DNA from: Thoreauomyces humboldtii
Lineage: Eukaryota; Chytridiomycota; Chytridiomycetes; Spizellomycetales; Powellomycetaceae
Direction of reading: 5' to 3'
Assembly (NCBI GenBank): GCA_027596035.1
Contig: JADGJA010000421.1
Coordinates: 1-19,279, forward strand
Length of the DNA stretch: 19,279 bases
This document shows positions 1 through 8,297 of the stretch, piece by piece; positions within the stretch are counted from its first letter, which is position 1; the number at the start of each line of letters is the position of its first letter. The notes below the pieces were generated by a model, which was given only the letters and a program-made list of their open reading frames with translations, ran no database searches and was not told where the DNA came from. The position numbers were made by a program, and so were the translations under genes.

Positions 1-24
1 GCGGGGAGCCTTCCTACCTTCCAC

Positions 25-33
25 ATATATAAG
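25..33 (+). promoter_or_regulatory. Possible TATA box
   Basis: The window opens with the motif atatataag, a good match to the eukaryotic TATA box. No plus-strand reading frame in the next 700 nt looks convincingly coding. It could drive a non-coding transcript, belong to the terminal repeat or promoter of the decayed element to the right, or be chance. Confidence 0.25.
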
Positions 34-719
34 CGGAGACGACGGGAGAGATGGAAGAAAGAGGCGAGAAGGAGAAGCTTGCACGAGGGAGAGTGCCGCT
101 GCTGGGAGTGTCTCTAGCGTTACGAACGGTGGACATCTGTGTGCACTTGTACAGTTGTCTGTACCTGTGCACATCCTGCGGGTGTAGCTGGTAAACGGAG
201 CGGCACAAAGGACCACACCGTGTCTGGAAGGCTCGGACTCTTTCAATTGGCGGTACCATACCTACAGTGGACTTGTGGAGAGGAATCCATCTCGACCAGA
301 AAGAGAAAGGATTCCACCAAGGGTGCAGGGCGGGAATAGCAGCAGCTCACGTCCATGGGATAGAGCATCATTTCGTCTACTGTATCTTCATCCGACATAC
401 AGCCTATCTATCTCTTTGATTGCACCGTGCTGGCACCAGACCATCTTCAGAGTCAGCTTCACTTCCTCGGTCGTTTTCCGTGCACCTTTCAATCGCTTCT
501 CGGAAACTCCAGCCTTACACACGGACAACCCTTCTGCTTACTGTTCCTGACCTGTCACCCATTTCTCGTTCTGAGAAAAGGGTGCGAGGGCTAGTCATCG
601 ATCACGGCGCTTACCCCGGGACGCGTAGCGTGTTCCCGTCGATAGTATCCAGTTACACCACCGATTGATGCGGGACTCGCTTCGAGTCTCTGCCATCCAT
701 TAGTGATCCGACATTCAAC
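34..719. other. Stretch without a supported gene
   Basis: I see no intact gene here. Short open frames occur on both strands but none has splice signals, family motifs or convincing composition. The only local structure I noted is the imperfect hairpin at 556-584. It may be untranslated or terminal sequence of the decayed block that follows. Confidence 0.4.
556..584. repeat. Short inverted repeat (hairpin)
   Basis: The arms cacccatttctc and gagaaaagggtg are near-perfect reverse complements, with one base out of register, around a 5-nt loop gttct. Function is unknown. It is not followed by a T-run, so a simple terminator role is not indicated. Confidence 0.4.
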
Positions 720-1223
720 CTATTCTGACCTGTACCCACCCAGATTTCTTAGAGAGAACAGTTTGCTGCGCATCGGATTCGCAAGTCCATTACGCCACCC
801 TCCCCTCCCCCCCGGAGTGGACTTCCAATCAGTGACATTTACTGGTGCTGTCGTAGTATAGTACATTTGGCGTATTCTCCGCGGAGGGGTAAGGCAGCTT
901 CCGTAATTTCCTTTGACCCGGACAAGGCAGTGCCAGAAACCTATTATGGATCCATGGTGTTGCGTGCGTACAGTGGTCGCTCGTATGCTCTCCCCCGCGA
1001 AACAGGGAAAGGGATATAAAGGGTACGCATGAAAAGCTTCGGACCTCGGGAACCATCTCTGCCAGGAACCATACCGCCGTCCCTCTGAGATCTGCGACCA
1101 TCCCAGATTCGATTGGCTAGCTTGTATATTGCGGCCCGGCTTGTCCTTCTTGGGCGGTGAAGCTGCCGCCTTCTTCTTATTGGCTGGTTCCGTCGGCTGA
1201 TCAGGTTCCGTGGGTGCAGCGCC
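720..1223 (-). pseudogene. Decayed coding fragment, Lys/Pro-rich
   Basis: A minus-strand frame of about 166 codons is open from 1223 to a TAG at 720-722, with no ATG at its start and a TAG just upstream at 1224-1226. It begins with a low-complexity hydrophilic stretch (TEPDQPTEPANKKKAAASPP, then KKDKPGR), followed by an aromatic-rich part (RYGSWQRWFPRSEAFHAYPL). This composition looks protein-like rather than random. It overlaps the end of the next fragment (1201-1698) in another frame, as expected if one long gene suffered a frameshift near 1215-1235. Family not recognised. Confidence 0.45.
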
Positions 1224-1698
1224 CTACGTGGATGCCGTCGCAGCCTCTCCGCGTGGTAAACTCCGTTATCGCCGCATCAGCGAGTGCTTGATCGGCTGCT
1301 GCCTTTTCGTTGGCCAATATGAGTATCGATTTCGTTCACGATCTGATTCCCGACGAAGCCAGCCCAACAAACGTACGGTAACTCGGTGTCAGCTCGCTTA
1401 TGTTTGGAACGTTCAAGCTGTCGAGCGGTTTCCAGTTTGCGTTTCTGGGAATAGTCAACCCGAAAACATCCTTGATTTGCCATTGTTTGACGAGAGAGAT
1501 TTGCACTGTCTCGTGTGTTGTGTCTTCCTGTGATGAAGAGAAGCATGACGCATGAGCTGCTGCTGGAAGCTGGGCAAAAGCAGCCGGAACAAGCTAAACC
1601 ATTCGGTTGAAAAAAGCTGCCACGCCGGGAATGGCCAGCATGTCCGGGTCAGAGAAGAGTCGCCTCAATTCATTAAGTGAGCGAGTGGATGCGGCCAT
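1201..1698 (-). pseudogene. Decayed coding fragment with two in-frame stops
   Basis: Starting at ATG 1698-1696, a 166-codon frame runs to TGA 1201-1203. It is broken only by TAG at 1594-1596 and TGA at 1336-1338. Between the stops the sequence reads as a normal protein (for example DPDMLAIPGVAAFFNRMV, then VQISLVKQWQIKDVFGLTIP, later LANEKAAADQALADAAITEF). Both stops are one C-to-T change away from Gln (CAG) or Arg (CGA). I infer a pseudogene or dead mobile-element ORF. Family not recognised. Confidence 0.5.
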
Positions 1699-2236
1699 GT
1701 TGTGTCTTGTCTGTGTGTAAATGCTTCAATGGCTGGAATGTGACAGGCAGACCGGGAAGATGGGAATGCAACGGCCTCCTTGAAAATTTGCAGCTTGACT
1801 GCGGGCATCGGCTAGGACCCGGAAGCCCAGGAGTCGTGGCTGCAGCAGCAGTGATAGCAGCCAAAGCCGCCTCGTCCACATCGTCTGGGTCTTCTCCGTA
1901 AGCATGGGTGGTGCCGAAGAGAACATCGCTAGTGTCAATAAGTGTATCGGAATCACGTGCTATCTACTGATTGCTCTTGGGCAGCCAGGTTTTGGACTTG
2001 TCAACTTGGTCTAAGTTTGTTAGTGGAATATGATGTGAAAGCTCGTCCGTGGAACGGCTCAAATACCCTGGCAATGACCAATTGTCAGGCCAAAACTGAT
2101 GCCTTTACAGGCCTGCTTCATGGCGCCGGGGTAATGCCGCTTTCGGAGGGCAGACGCCGAACCCTAGAAGGGTTAGGTCAACCTGGTCCGACCTTCGGCA
2201 AGGAGATTCCCGGATCGCGACCAGTGTTGTCCGTAG
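1665..2236 (-). pseudogene. Decayed coding fragment, two frames
   Basis: From about 2236 down to 1815, one minus-strand frame reads as protein, including the acidic/Ala-rich run GEDPDDVDEAALAAITAAAA. It contains only TAA at 2105-2107 and TAG at 1964-1966, both one transition from a Gln codon. Near 1808 the coding frame shifts into a 47-codon open piece (1665-1808, starting MPAVKLQIFKEAVAFPSS). That piece ends where the next fragment opens in the third frame. The chain of frames, each taking over where the last breaks, is typical of a single gene with indels. Product unknown. Confidence 0.45.
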
Positions 2237-2799
2237 TTTTCAATATCTCTAAGGAATGCATTGGCAGTTGAACCTTTGACTGATGCAGCACCGGCCTTGT
2301 GATACTTATACGTCCCAGCTCTCCCATGCCACGAAACAGACGCAAAGAAATCTACTACCTCCCTGAAACAGATGAGGGCGATAGTGAGGAGAGACAGCTT
2401 CCCAGTTTGGATAAAAAGCGATAGTGTGATTTCTGCTCCCGGTTCAGCTGTCTGCGCAACGATTTTCGCCGTTGCCAGGTCGGCCCAAAGTGTCGGCTTG
2501 GTACCAGCCTCCACTGGTACCTCGGCGACCGGCAGGAATCCGGATTTTGCCCTTCTCTTTCGGTTTCAGCAGCGACTGCTACCGCCGCTCTGGATATTAC
2601 CGTGATTATTTCCCGAAAACCCCCGCAGAAAGTGACGAATAGCCGTGTGCAGTTGACTGCGAGCTGCGCCAGTTCGGCTAACAATTTTTGAAATGACATC
2701 GACGTCTCGAAGTGCTTGGATTGCGTCGAGCATACGCAGCGCAAGCAGATACAGTCTACCAGCTGCTGATGCGATCTTTTCTGAAACTGCATCGTGGTC
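2173..2799 (-). pseudogene. Decayed coding fragment, helix-rich then beta-rich
   Basis: The minus-strand frame 2799-2173 (209 codons) has one internal stop, TGA at 2566-2568. The upstream half is helix-like (VSEKIASAAGRLYLLALRML), the downstream half beta/hydrophobic (AEPGAEITLSLFIQTGKLSL). Parts of it (2257-2330 and 2486-2580) recur with about 10% divergence at 4287-4447, where the intervening sequence is missing. This marks it as a repeated, probably mobile, sequence. Family not recognised. Confidence 0.45.
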
Positions 2800-3540
2800 A
2801 TGTTACTTTGAAAGAATTAAGGTCGTCGGAGTAGTTGTGCTGCGCCGGGTTACTGACAAAGCAAGCGATTAGCAAACTCCGGCTCCGATCCGATGCCGCA
2901 GCCACCAACTGGTGTTGAACAATAATCAAGGCGGGTCACACAAAAAGGATTGGCCGAGGAAGCGAGGAACTTCCGACGATAAGGACAATGTCGGACTTTT
3001 ATATGACGGGTCGAAAAAGAATCCGGACGCACGAGAGAGAGCTTCCTACAGATGCTGATAGATGTTCAATGATAGTGATGCCGACGATCTCTTACATTAT
3101 CGTGAATGGAAGAAGCCTGCTGTCGCCTTCAAGCGTGTCGATGTCCTTGGGGAGTACTGTCATAGACGTGCTGAGCCGTCGTGACAAAGTGAGAAGATAT
3201 TCCGTTCCCGCTTTCCCTGTTTCGCGTAGGATTGTTCCGACGGTGCCTTCAAGGTGGATATCCACGGTGTGCAAAACCAGCCCCGCGTCCAGGAGAAACG
3301 GCGTGACCAGAATCCACCGAACGACTCCTCGACGGGCGGGTTGCAGCGATTCCATGATACACATCGAGTGCGGACGTGCTGGCACCCTGCGATCGGATGC
3401 TCCTGTCGAATGGCATGCAAGGCCCGGGAGCGATATGAGACGCCTTAGCGTGATCACGCAGGGTTGGATGACTTTTCCCTCCAGGAGATGCTCGACACGT
3501 GAGGAAAAAGCCGCCCTTTCGACGCGAACGTTTGTCGTGG
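2800..3540 (-). pseudogene. Decayed coding fragment with TAA/TGA stops
   Basis: One minus-strand frame stays protein-like from about 3540 to 2800. Its stops are TAA 3092-3094, TAA 2999-3001 and TGA 2936-2938, until a shift of one base at about 2800 passes into the next fragment. Examples are HLEGTVGTILRETGKAG and SDIVLIVGSSSLPRPILFV. The segment IDTLEGDSRLLPFTIM just before 3092 is repeated in two further copies (4446-4497 and 4635-4690). Again each stop is one transition from Gln or Arg. Product unknown. Confidence 0.45.
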
Positions 3541-3860
3541 AAGTACGCGTAGAATTTGTGGAGCGAGGCCGTTGAAACTGGCGTCGTCCACCTTCAGTTT
3601 TCGCCGTACAGGTAACGGGCATCCCGAAACGGCAAGCCTGCGTGCGTTCGAGCCCGGCGAGGCATTCTCCAGGATCGAGAGGTATGCGACTCCGTTCAGA
3701 ACCCACATGATCGAATCCCTGTGTCCTTTATCTTAAGAGTACGACTTGAGCTCGTCGGATATCTCCCTGCCATGAAGTTCATTTCCGACTTGAAGCAGCC
3801 CAAACCGCACAAGCAGCTCCACGGGACTTTTCGTCAAAGCTTCGGTAAAGCTGCGACATG
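3454..3860 (-). pseudogene. Decayed coding fragment with one TAA
   Basis: A second minus-strand frame carries the best protein-like sequence between about 3860 and 3460 (FTEALTKSPVELLVRFGLLQ, then SIMWVLNGVAYLSILENASP). It is broken once by TAA at 3733-3735, a Gln-to-stop type change. Downstream of about 3530 the coding signal appears to pass to the frame described for 2800-3540. The overlapping alternative frame also has stops at 3779-3781 and 3728-3730. Family not recognised. Confidence 0.4.
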
Positions 3861-4050
3861 ACCTTCGATGACTGTGCATCCATTGCTATCATCGGGAGAA
3901 GACGTTGGTTGGTTGCGCGCAAGGTAAATCTTCTTCGGCAGCTAGTGCTGCGCCGGAGCTGCTTTGCAGCGGGAAAGTCGTCCGTGAACGGCAAATATGC
4001 TTCTTGGCCTTCGAGCGAGTTCACTCTCAAGGGTTTTCCTCCGCTAAGAC

Positions 4051-4140
4051 TTAGGTGCGTCGACAGAAAAAACTGGTTCGACGACGATCGCAGGCAAAAC
4101 CGGTGCGTCGACGGTCGCGCGCAAAACTGGTGCGAAGCAG
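4051..4140. repeat. Imperfect 27-bp tandem repeat
   Basis: About three and a half units of roughly 27 bp lie in tandem, starting at gtgcgtcgac, gttcgacgac, gtgcgtcgac and gtgcgaagca, with internal matches such as gcaaaac. The first unit is shorter (21 bp) and A-rich. As the unit is a multiple of three, each strand reads a 9-residue peptide repeat. Origin unknown; it sits at the edge of the shortened repeat copy that begins near 4287. Confidence 0.55.
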
Positions 4141-4286
4141 GGGCGGTCGCGGAAGCGTTGCTTTAAGGGGTTTTCAAGGAGGACGTGCTGTACGAGGCGC
4201 GCGACGGGAACGCCAGAGGGAACCGGTTTCAACCATTCGCCGCATGTGGAAACGGCTATTTATGGGACGGTGGGGCTCTCGAAAAG

Positions 4287-4497
4287 TGCATTGGCAGTTG
4301 AACGTTCGACTGGTGCACCACCGGCCTTGTGATACTTGTCGTCCCAGCGCTCCCCAAGTGTCGGCTCGGTACCAGCCTCCACTGGTACCTCGGTGACCGG
4401 CAGGAATCCGGATTTCGCCCTTCTGTTTCTGCTTCAGCAGCGACTGCATGATAGTGAATGGAAGAAGCCTGCTGTCGCGTTCAATCGTGTCAATGGC
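4287..4497 (-). repeat. Shortened copy of the 2257-3140 sequence
   Basis: Three blocks match the larger copy in the same order and orientation: 4287-4358 with 2257-2330, 4354-4447 with 2486-2580, and 4446-4497 with about 3095-3140. Two internal segments of the larger copy (about 155 nt and 515 nt) are missing. The first junction falls at a short shared cccca/ccca-type sequence, suggesting deletion between microhomologies. Reading the copy as protein gives no long intact frame. I infer an internally deleted relative of the same repeated element. Confidence 0.6.
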
Positions 4498-4546
4498 CGT
4501 TGCCAAGGGTCGGGTCGAGGAGGGGAGACACTTCTGACGGTGACCA

Positions 4547-4783
4547 TCATGTCGAACTCGTGACCCTGTCTGCGAACTGATGTGGACGGCGGTGACAGGG
4601 CTTAGCGCCCTTCCCGCAGATGTAGATAAGTTCTTGTATGATAGTCAACGAGAAGAGGTTGCTGTCCTCTCTCATAGCGTCGATGTTGGAAGACGCCGGT
4701 CCATCAACGCCAAAGAGGGTGGGAGACCGGCGAGTCCAATTACTGAATGCAACAAAGTCAATGGGCAATCCACGTTGGAGCAC
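4547..4783 (-). pseudogene. Third, diverged copy of the IDxxxxDS motif segment
   Basis: A 78-codon minus-strand frame contains IDAMREDSNLFSLTIIQ, clearly related to the repeated segments at about 3085-3140 (IDTLEGDSRLLPFTIM) and 4446-4497 (IDTIERDSRLLPFTIM). Outside this segment I see no long match. It is probably part of an older or different copy of the same family. Not recognised. Confidence 0.35.
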
Positions 4784-4859
4784 TTACACTAAACAAAGTT
4801 CTCAATTCTTTAGGTGACAAGATCGATATCGGGTCGGTTCCGCCTTTAGAGGTGCGACC

Positions 4860-5300
4860 TCCATTCTGTCAATGATTTGCGATACAACGCATGGGTTGTC
4901 CATGCTGTAGGGAAAAGGTGGCCATCCATCGTAGTCCTGTCGTCCTTAGTGCGGTCCATGAGCAGAGCGAAGACACTGGTATCCGATTGTCTTGACGCCG
5001 GTTGACACTCCTTACCCATCGTTGCTCTGCCGGAAATCACTGCGCATAGGCCAATTGACAAAGGTATGGTTCTTTGGATGTTACATTGTCTGCGTGCAGA
5101 TCCGCGGGTTTCGCCTTGAGACGCGTTACTTCAAGGATCAACTCATCAGACTTTTATGACCTCTCCTGCCACCATGTCAAGTATAAAGTTGCCTGCATTA
5201 GCGGGGGGCCATGGAACTGATATGGGATGTCAGCGGAGACTCGCAGAAAAGGTCCGCAGTTCAAAGGCGATCGACACGTGGAGCTTGTAACTTGTGTACA
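4860..5300 (-). pseudogene. Decayed coding fragment with three stops
   Basis: The minus-strand frame from about 5300 to 4860 reads as protein (CGPFLRVSADIPYQFHGPP, then ELILEVTRLKAKPADLHADN) but has stops TAA 5154-5156, TGA 5037-5039 and TGA 4869-4871. All three are one transition from Gln or Arg codons. It continues a chain from the fragments to its right (upstream on this strand). Product unknown. Confidence 0.45.
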
Positions 5301-5600
5301 AGCACGCCGCTTTGAGGTGTAGTATTCTTCGAAGTTGTTTGCTGTGTGTCTTTTGCCGTTCACGCATTCGGTCGAACTGAGTCGACGATTTCGAGTCCGA
5401 TGTAGCACTAAAAAAGGAACCCATCGCTTCGGCGAGGAACGTTGTTGTGGCTGTATCTCGCGGTAATCCCTGTGAATCTGTATTCCTGCTAAGGATATAA
5501 TCCGCGGTTTTTTTCCCCTCATTATGCCAGTGCGCGTAAGCGCCATACATCGTGATCCGAACAACGAGACGTTCATACGAGAACGACCGAGTATGCGCTT
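5230..5600 (-). pseudogene. Decayed coding fragment, uninterrupted frame
   Basis: A minus-strand frame without stops from about 5600 to TGA 5230 reads YGAYAHWHNEGKKTADYIL, later AEAMGSFFSATSDSKSST, ending AFELRTFSASLR. It lies between two other protein-like frames (5510-6126 and 4860-5300) that break near its ends. This suggests two indels in one former gene. No start codon with promoter context was found, so I do not call it a separate gene. Confidence 0.35.
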
Positions 5601-6126
5601 CGTCGATGGGCGTTGATGATTGCGTGATGAACCGCTTCCTGATATGCTCGCTGGACGATAGGTTAGTGGACAGGTCGATTGAAGGGCTGGTCGCATACTT
5701 TTGCTCGCATGACTTTTGCTCGCAGCGATCCGGTGGAAACGGATCCGCAAATGAATGTCTCGTGCCTCTGCTCTGAAGTGATCGTACACTTTCGCACCCC
5801 GTCAATTTCTTGAGAACCCAGTCGCCTTCCTGTGTCCCTTTTGCTCGTGTTGGAGTAGTAAGCCGCCGGACGCGTGAGCTTGGGCGGAAAGACGTGAGTT
5901 TCGTAAAGATCGTCCGCTGAAACCAGTGCACAGTCAAATTCCGACGTTTCGAAACTATCAAATCATGTAACTTTTGCGGTTCTGATACGCTTCTCCGCTC
6001 CGAGGTATATGAAGTTTCCTCTCAGTTCTTGTGTGTCTGGTACCGTCCTGGTAATAAGCGATCGTGGTCTCACTTCGGATCCAGCGCCGGAAACCGAAGT
6101 TGATGATATCGCGAGAGTCTCTCACG
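5510..6126 (-). pseudogene. Decayed coding fragment with four stops
   Basis: From about 6120 down to 5510 one minus-strand frame is strongly protein-like (SGAGSEVRPRSLITRTVPD; ALVSADDLYETHVFPPKLTR; VQRAYQEAVHHAIINAHRRS). It carries TGA 6122-6124, TGA 5963-5965, TAA 5663-5665 and TGA 5573-5575. It also holds a 15-bp tandem duplication (5697-5726) that reads as a repeated RAKVM/RAKVC. This is the 5'-most part I can follow of the decayed minus-strand material. Family not recognised. Confidence 0.45.
5697..5726. repeat. 15-bp tandem duplication
   Basis: Two adjacent 15-bp units, acttttgctcgcatg and acttttgctcgcagc, differ by two bases at the end. It keeps the reading frame of the surrounding decayed coding sequence. 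It is a small replication-slippage type duplication. Confidence 0.6.
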
Positions 6127-6239
6127 TAGGGAGAACCTTTAGCGAGCACTAACCTCGTGAAACACAACACGTCGTAACGATCCGGGCGTTGACGGTGTGG
6201 TTCCCATGATGTTGGAGTTGCCAGGAACACCCGCGTTGG

Positions 6240-6783
6240 GCACTCCAGTCATGACAATCTTCAACGTCAATTTCCAGCCGCCGAGCCCCCTTCCGGGGTA
6301 CAGGTGTTAACCCGCCCCCGTCCGGGGGGACCGGTTTCCGGAGGCACGGACGCGTCGTTGGACGTAGATGCAAAGAGTGGAGGAGAGCTTGCGAAAGGTT
6401 AAATAGGTAGCCGTCGCGGTTGGTCGTTGCGTCTCGATGCCGAGATGGACCCGGACGATAGACTGGTTTGAGTTCCTCGGTGACATACATTTGATACACC
6501 AAAGTAAGTAATGGGTGTAGCGCTAACTAACCTGGGGGTGTTTTGCCTCTACCCTCGCAGCGTTTTTGGTCCTCTTCTTCTTCGCTGGAGATGCCGGTTG
6601 TCCCCTCTGGAACGCTTCCGGTCTTCCATTCCTCCGCAGATGGGACTGGACGATAGTTCTCATGTTGCGTACACTGAGGGTGTCTCGGTTGAAGTAGCGG
6701 ACTTGACGATGGAGGTAGTGGCTGACATTCGCAGACCTGAGGCTTCCCAAGGGTGGTGACTGGTGCCGTGAGAAGGTGAGACG
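6240..6783 (+). pseudogene. Broken 5' part in frame with the 6784 gene
   Basis: A plus-strand frame reads as protein (TRPRPGGPVSGGTDASLDVD, then DSSHVAYTEGVSVEVADLTM). It is interrupted by a TAA near 6411 and by TGA at 6469, 6481, 6757 and 6769. It is in frame with the gene starting at ATG 6784. A well-formed intron lies at 6504-6560 (donor gtaagt, branch-like ctaac, acceptor ctcgcag) and is a multiple of three. Either the 6784 gene lost its 5' part, or this is an older duplicate joined to it, or some stops lie in introns I did not resolve. Confidence 0.35.
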
Positions 6784-7920
6784 ATGGAGACGATTTGGGA
6801 GTGTGGGGGACGTGGGAACAACCACTTTGACGGTTGGGAAAGTGATTACGCAACTTTGCCAGCCGACGACAGCCAACCGACGACAGACAGCAGCGTGGAC
6901 TTTGCTGTTTGGAAAGAAGGAGCGTCCTTCAAGAAGGGTCCACCTTCTCTCAGAGTCAGCATGATCCAGCTCCATCCACCCCCGTTCCATCCAAGGCATG
7001 TCCAGCATCCCACCCAGACCTTCCTCGCCGGAAGGGACCCAGACAGGCACGGACATGGCGCTGGACAGGTCTGGGACACAAGGGCCGACCTGGGTCTGTT
7101 CGTCGTGGGGCATCGAGCTGCAACCTTGCCTTATCACGTCGACGAACATGGAGACGAGGGGTATGCGCAAGAAGACAAGTGGGAACAGGAAGAGGAGGAC
7201 GAAGACGGCGTGGAGGATGAAGCGACAGAGGAACTCACCGAAATGCCACCGTGGGAACCTGTGCCCGACGAAGATCGGGACGTCGGAGAGAGCGTCAGAG
7301 AGCTTCTCGGATGTCTGTGGGAGGTAAAAGGAAGGAGTTCCTTGACAAGGATGCTGGCTGGGTTCTTTTCGACTGCTCGTGCATGACCATCCACGTGCTT
7401 TCAGACTTCGACGAATCAACCACCCCGGCCTACCACACCACTGGAAGCATCCACCCTCTCCGTCCTCACTCGTTTCCATCCACCACATACTCCACCGCCG
7501 ACCCACAAACCCTTCTCGCACCCGCTCACGCCGCACCTCCTCGCCACGCCGCTGGACGGTCTGGACCCCAGGCTGTCGATGGAAGAGCAGAAGCGGGTGT
7601 TGAGGAACAGGGAGAGGGAGCTGGTTGGGAGAGCGTGGGAGGAGGTGTGGGACGAGGTCAGACCGCCGAGACCGAGGTGGTGGGAAGGGAGGGACAAGGG
7701 GTTTTGGAGAGAGTCCAGGAGGGCAAGCGAGATGGATGCAAGCTTTGGTAAGGGGACCCTCGTTTTTCTCTTTTCTTTCTTGCTTTAACGGATGCTCAAT
7801 CATGCTCATGCCCTCCTATCCCTATCTGTAGAGCGAAGGGCGATGGAGATGCAGGTTCGAGATACGCTGGTGGATCTGCATCGGACCGTCGTGATGGGTC
7901 GAAGGTTGGAGACGAGGTGA
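6784..7920 (+). CDS. Hypothetical protein, three exons, acidic and charged-helical
   Basis: I propose exons 6784-7323, 7405-7747 and 7832-7920, giving 323 aa. Introns are 81 and 84 nt, with donors gtaaaa and gtaagg and acceptors ctttcag and ctgtag; phases agree (0, then 1). The translation has an acidic stretch at about residues 120-170 (EDKWEQEEEDEDGVEDEATE), a Pro/His-rich linker at about 181-215, and a charged Trp/Arg-rich probably helical C-terminus (MEEQKRVLRNRERELVGRAW). No signal peptide, membrane segment or known domain is visible. The same frame upstream of the ATG holds stops, so the true start is uncertain; TGA 6769 precedes the chosen ATG. The long antisense frame over it has no splice logic. 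I do not recognise the family. It lies 377 nt upstream of eL22 on the same strand. Confidence 0.55.
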
Positions 7921-8297
7921 ATTCTGTTTGGACCATCTGTCCATGGAACGGGAAAGCTGGTCCGTTCCCCAAGGCACATGTAACGGGGATGCTATCAACA
8001 TCTCGAACGTTCCTCTCCGCTGCGGCCTGCACTCCCCCTCCCTTGGCCCATCATCCCTCTCCACCTCGAGGTTTTCGCCAGAGAGAGAGGACGAAAATCC
8101 GACAGCGACCGGAGTGTTAGTGAAGCTGGGCTGGTATTGGCTGGGTTTGGACTGGCTCAGGCTCTTTTTCTTCCTTCTCCTCCCTGGCCTTTACTGCATG
8201 TAGTGCCTGTCGTTCGTTCCTCCCTCCCCTTCCTTGCAACGCACATTCCCACGGACCCACCTCACCCTCGATCCACGGAAACCAACAACCCTTTGCA
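7921..8297. promoter_or_regulatory. Spacer and probable eL22 promoter region
   Basis: This 377-nt spacer holds the 3' end of the upstream gene and the probable promoter and leader of eL22. A pyrimidine-rich run around 8160-8190 (ctctttttcttccttctcct) is reminiscent of tracts common near ribosomal-protein gene starts. No TATA box was seen. I find no additional gene here. Confidence 0.4.

Noticed and set aside
2988..3575. 195-codon plus-strand open frame
   Set aside because: It is antisense to protein-like minus-strand frames and shows no motif, splice signal or promoter. Some third-position variation among repeat copies favours this strand locally, but the signal is weak.
5154..5789. 211-codon minus-strand frame as one intact gene
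   Set aside because: Only its downstream part looks protein-like. Upstream, other frames carry the coding character, so it is a composite of a decayed gene.
6523..7809. Long (428-codon) open frame on the minus strand
   Set aside because: It lies antisense to the plus-strand exons 6784-7747, crosses their well-formed introns, and has no family motif or ATG/splice support; GC-rich antisense shadow.
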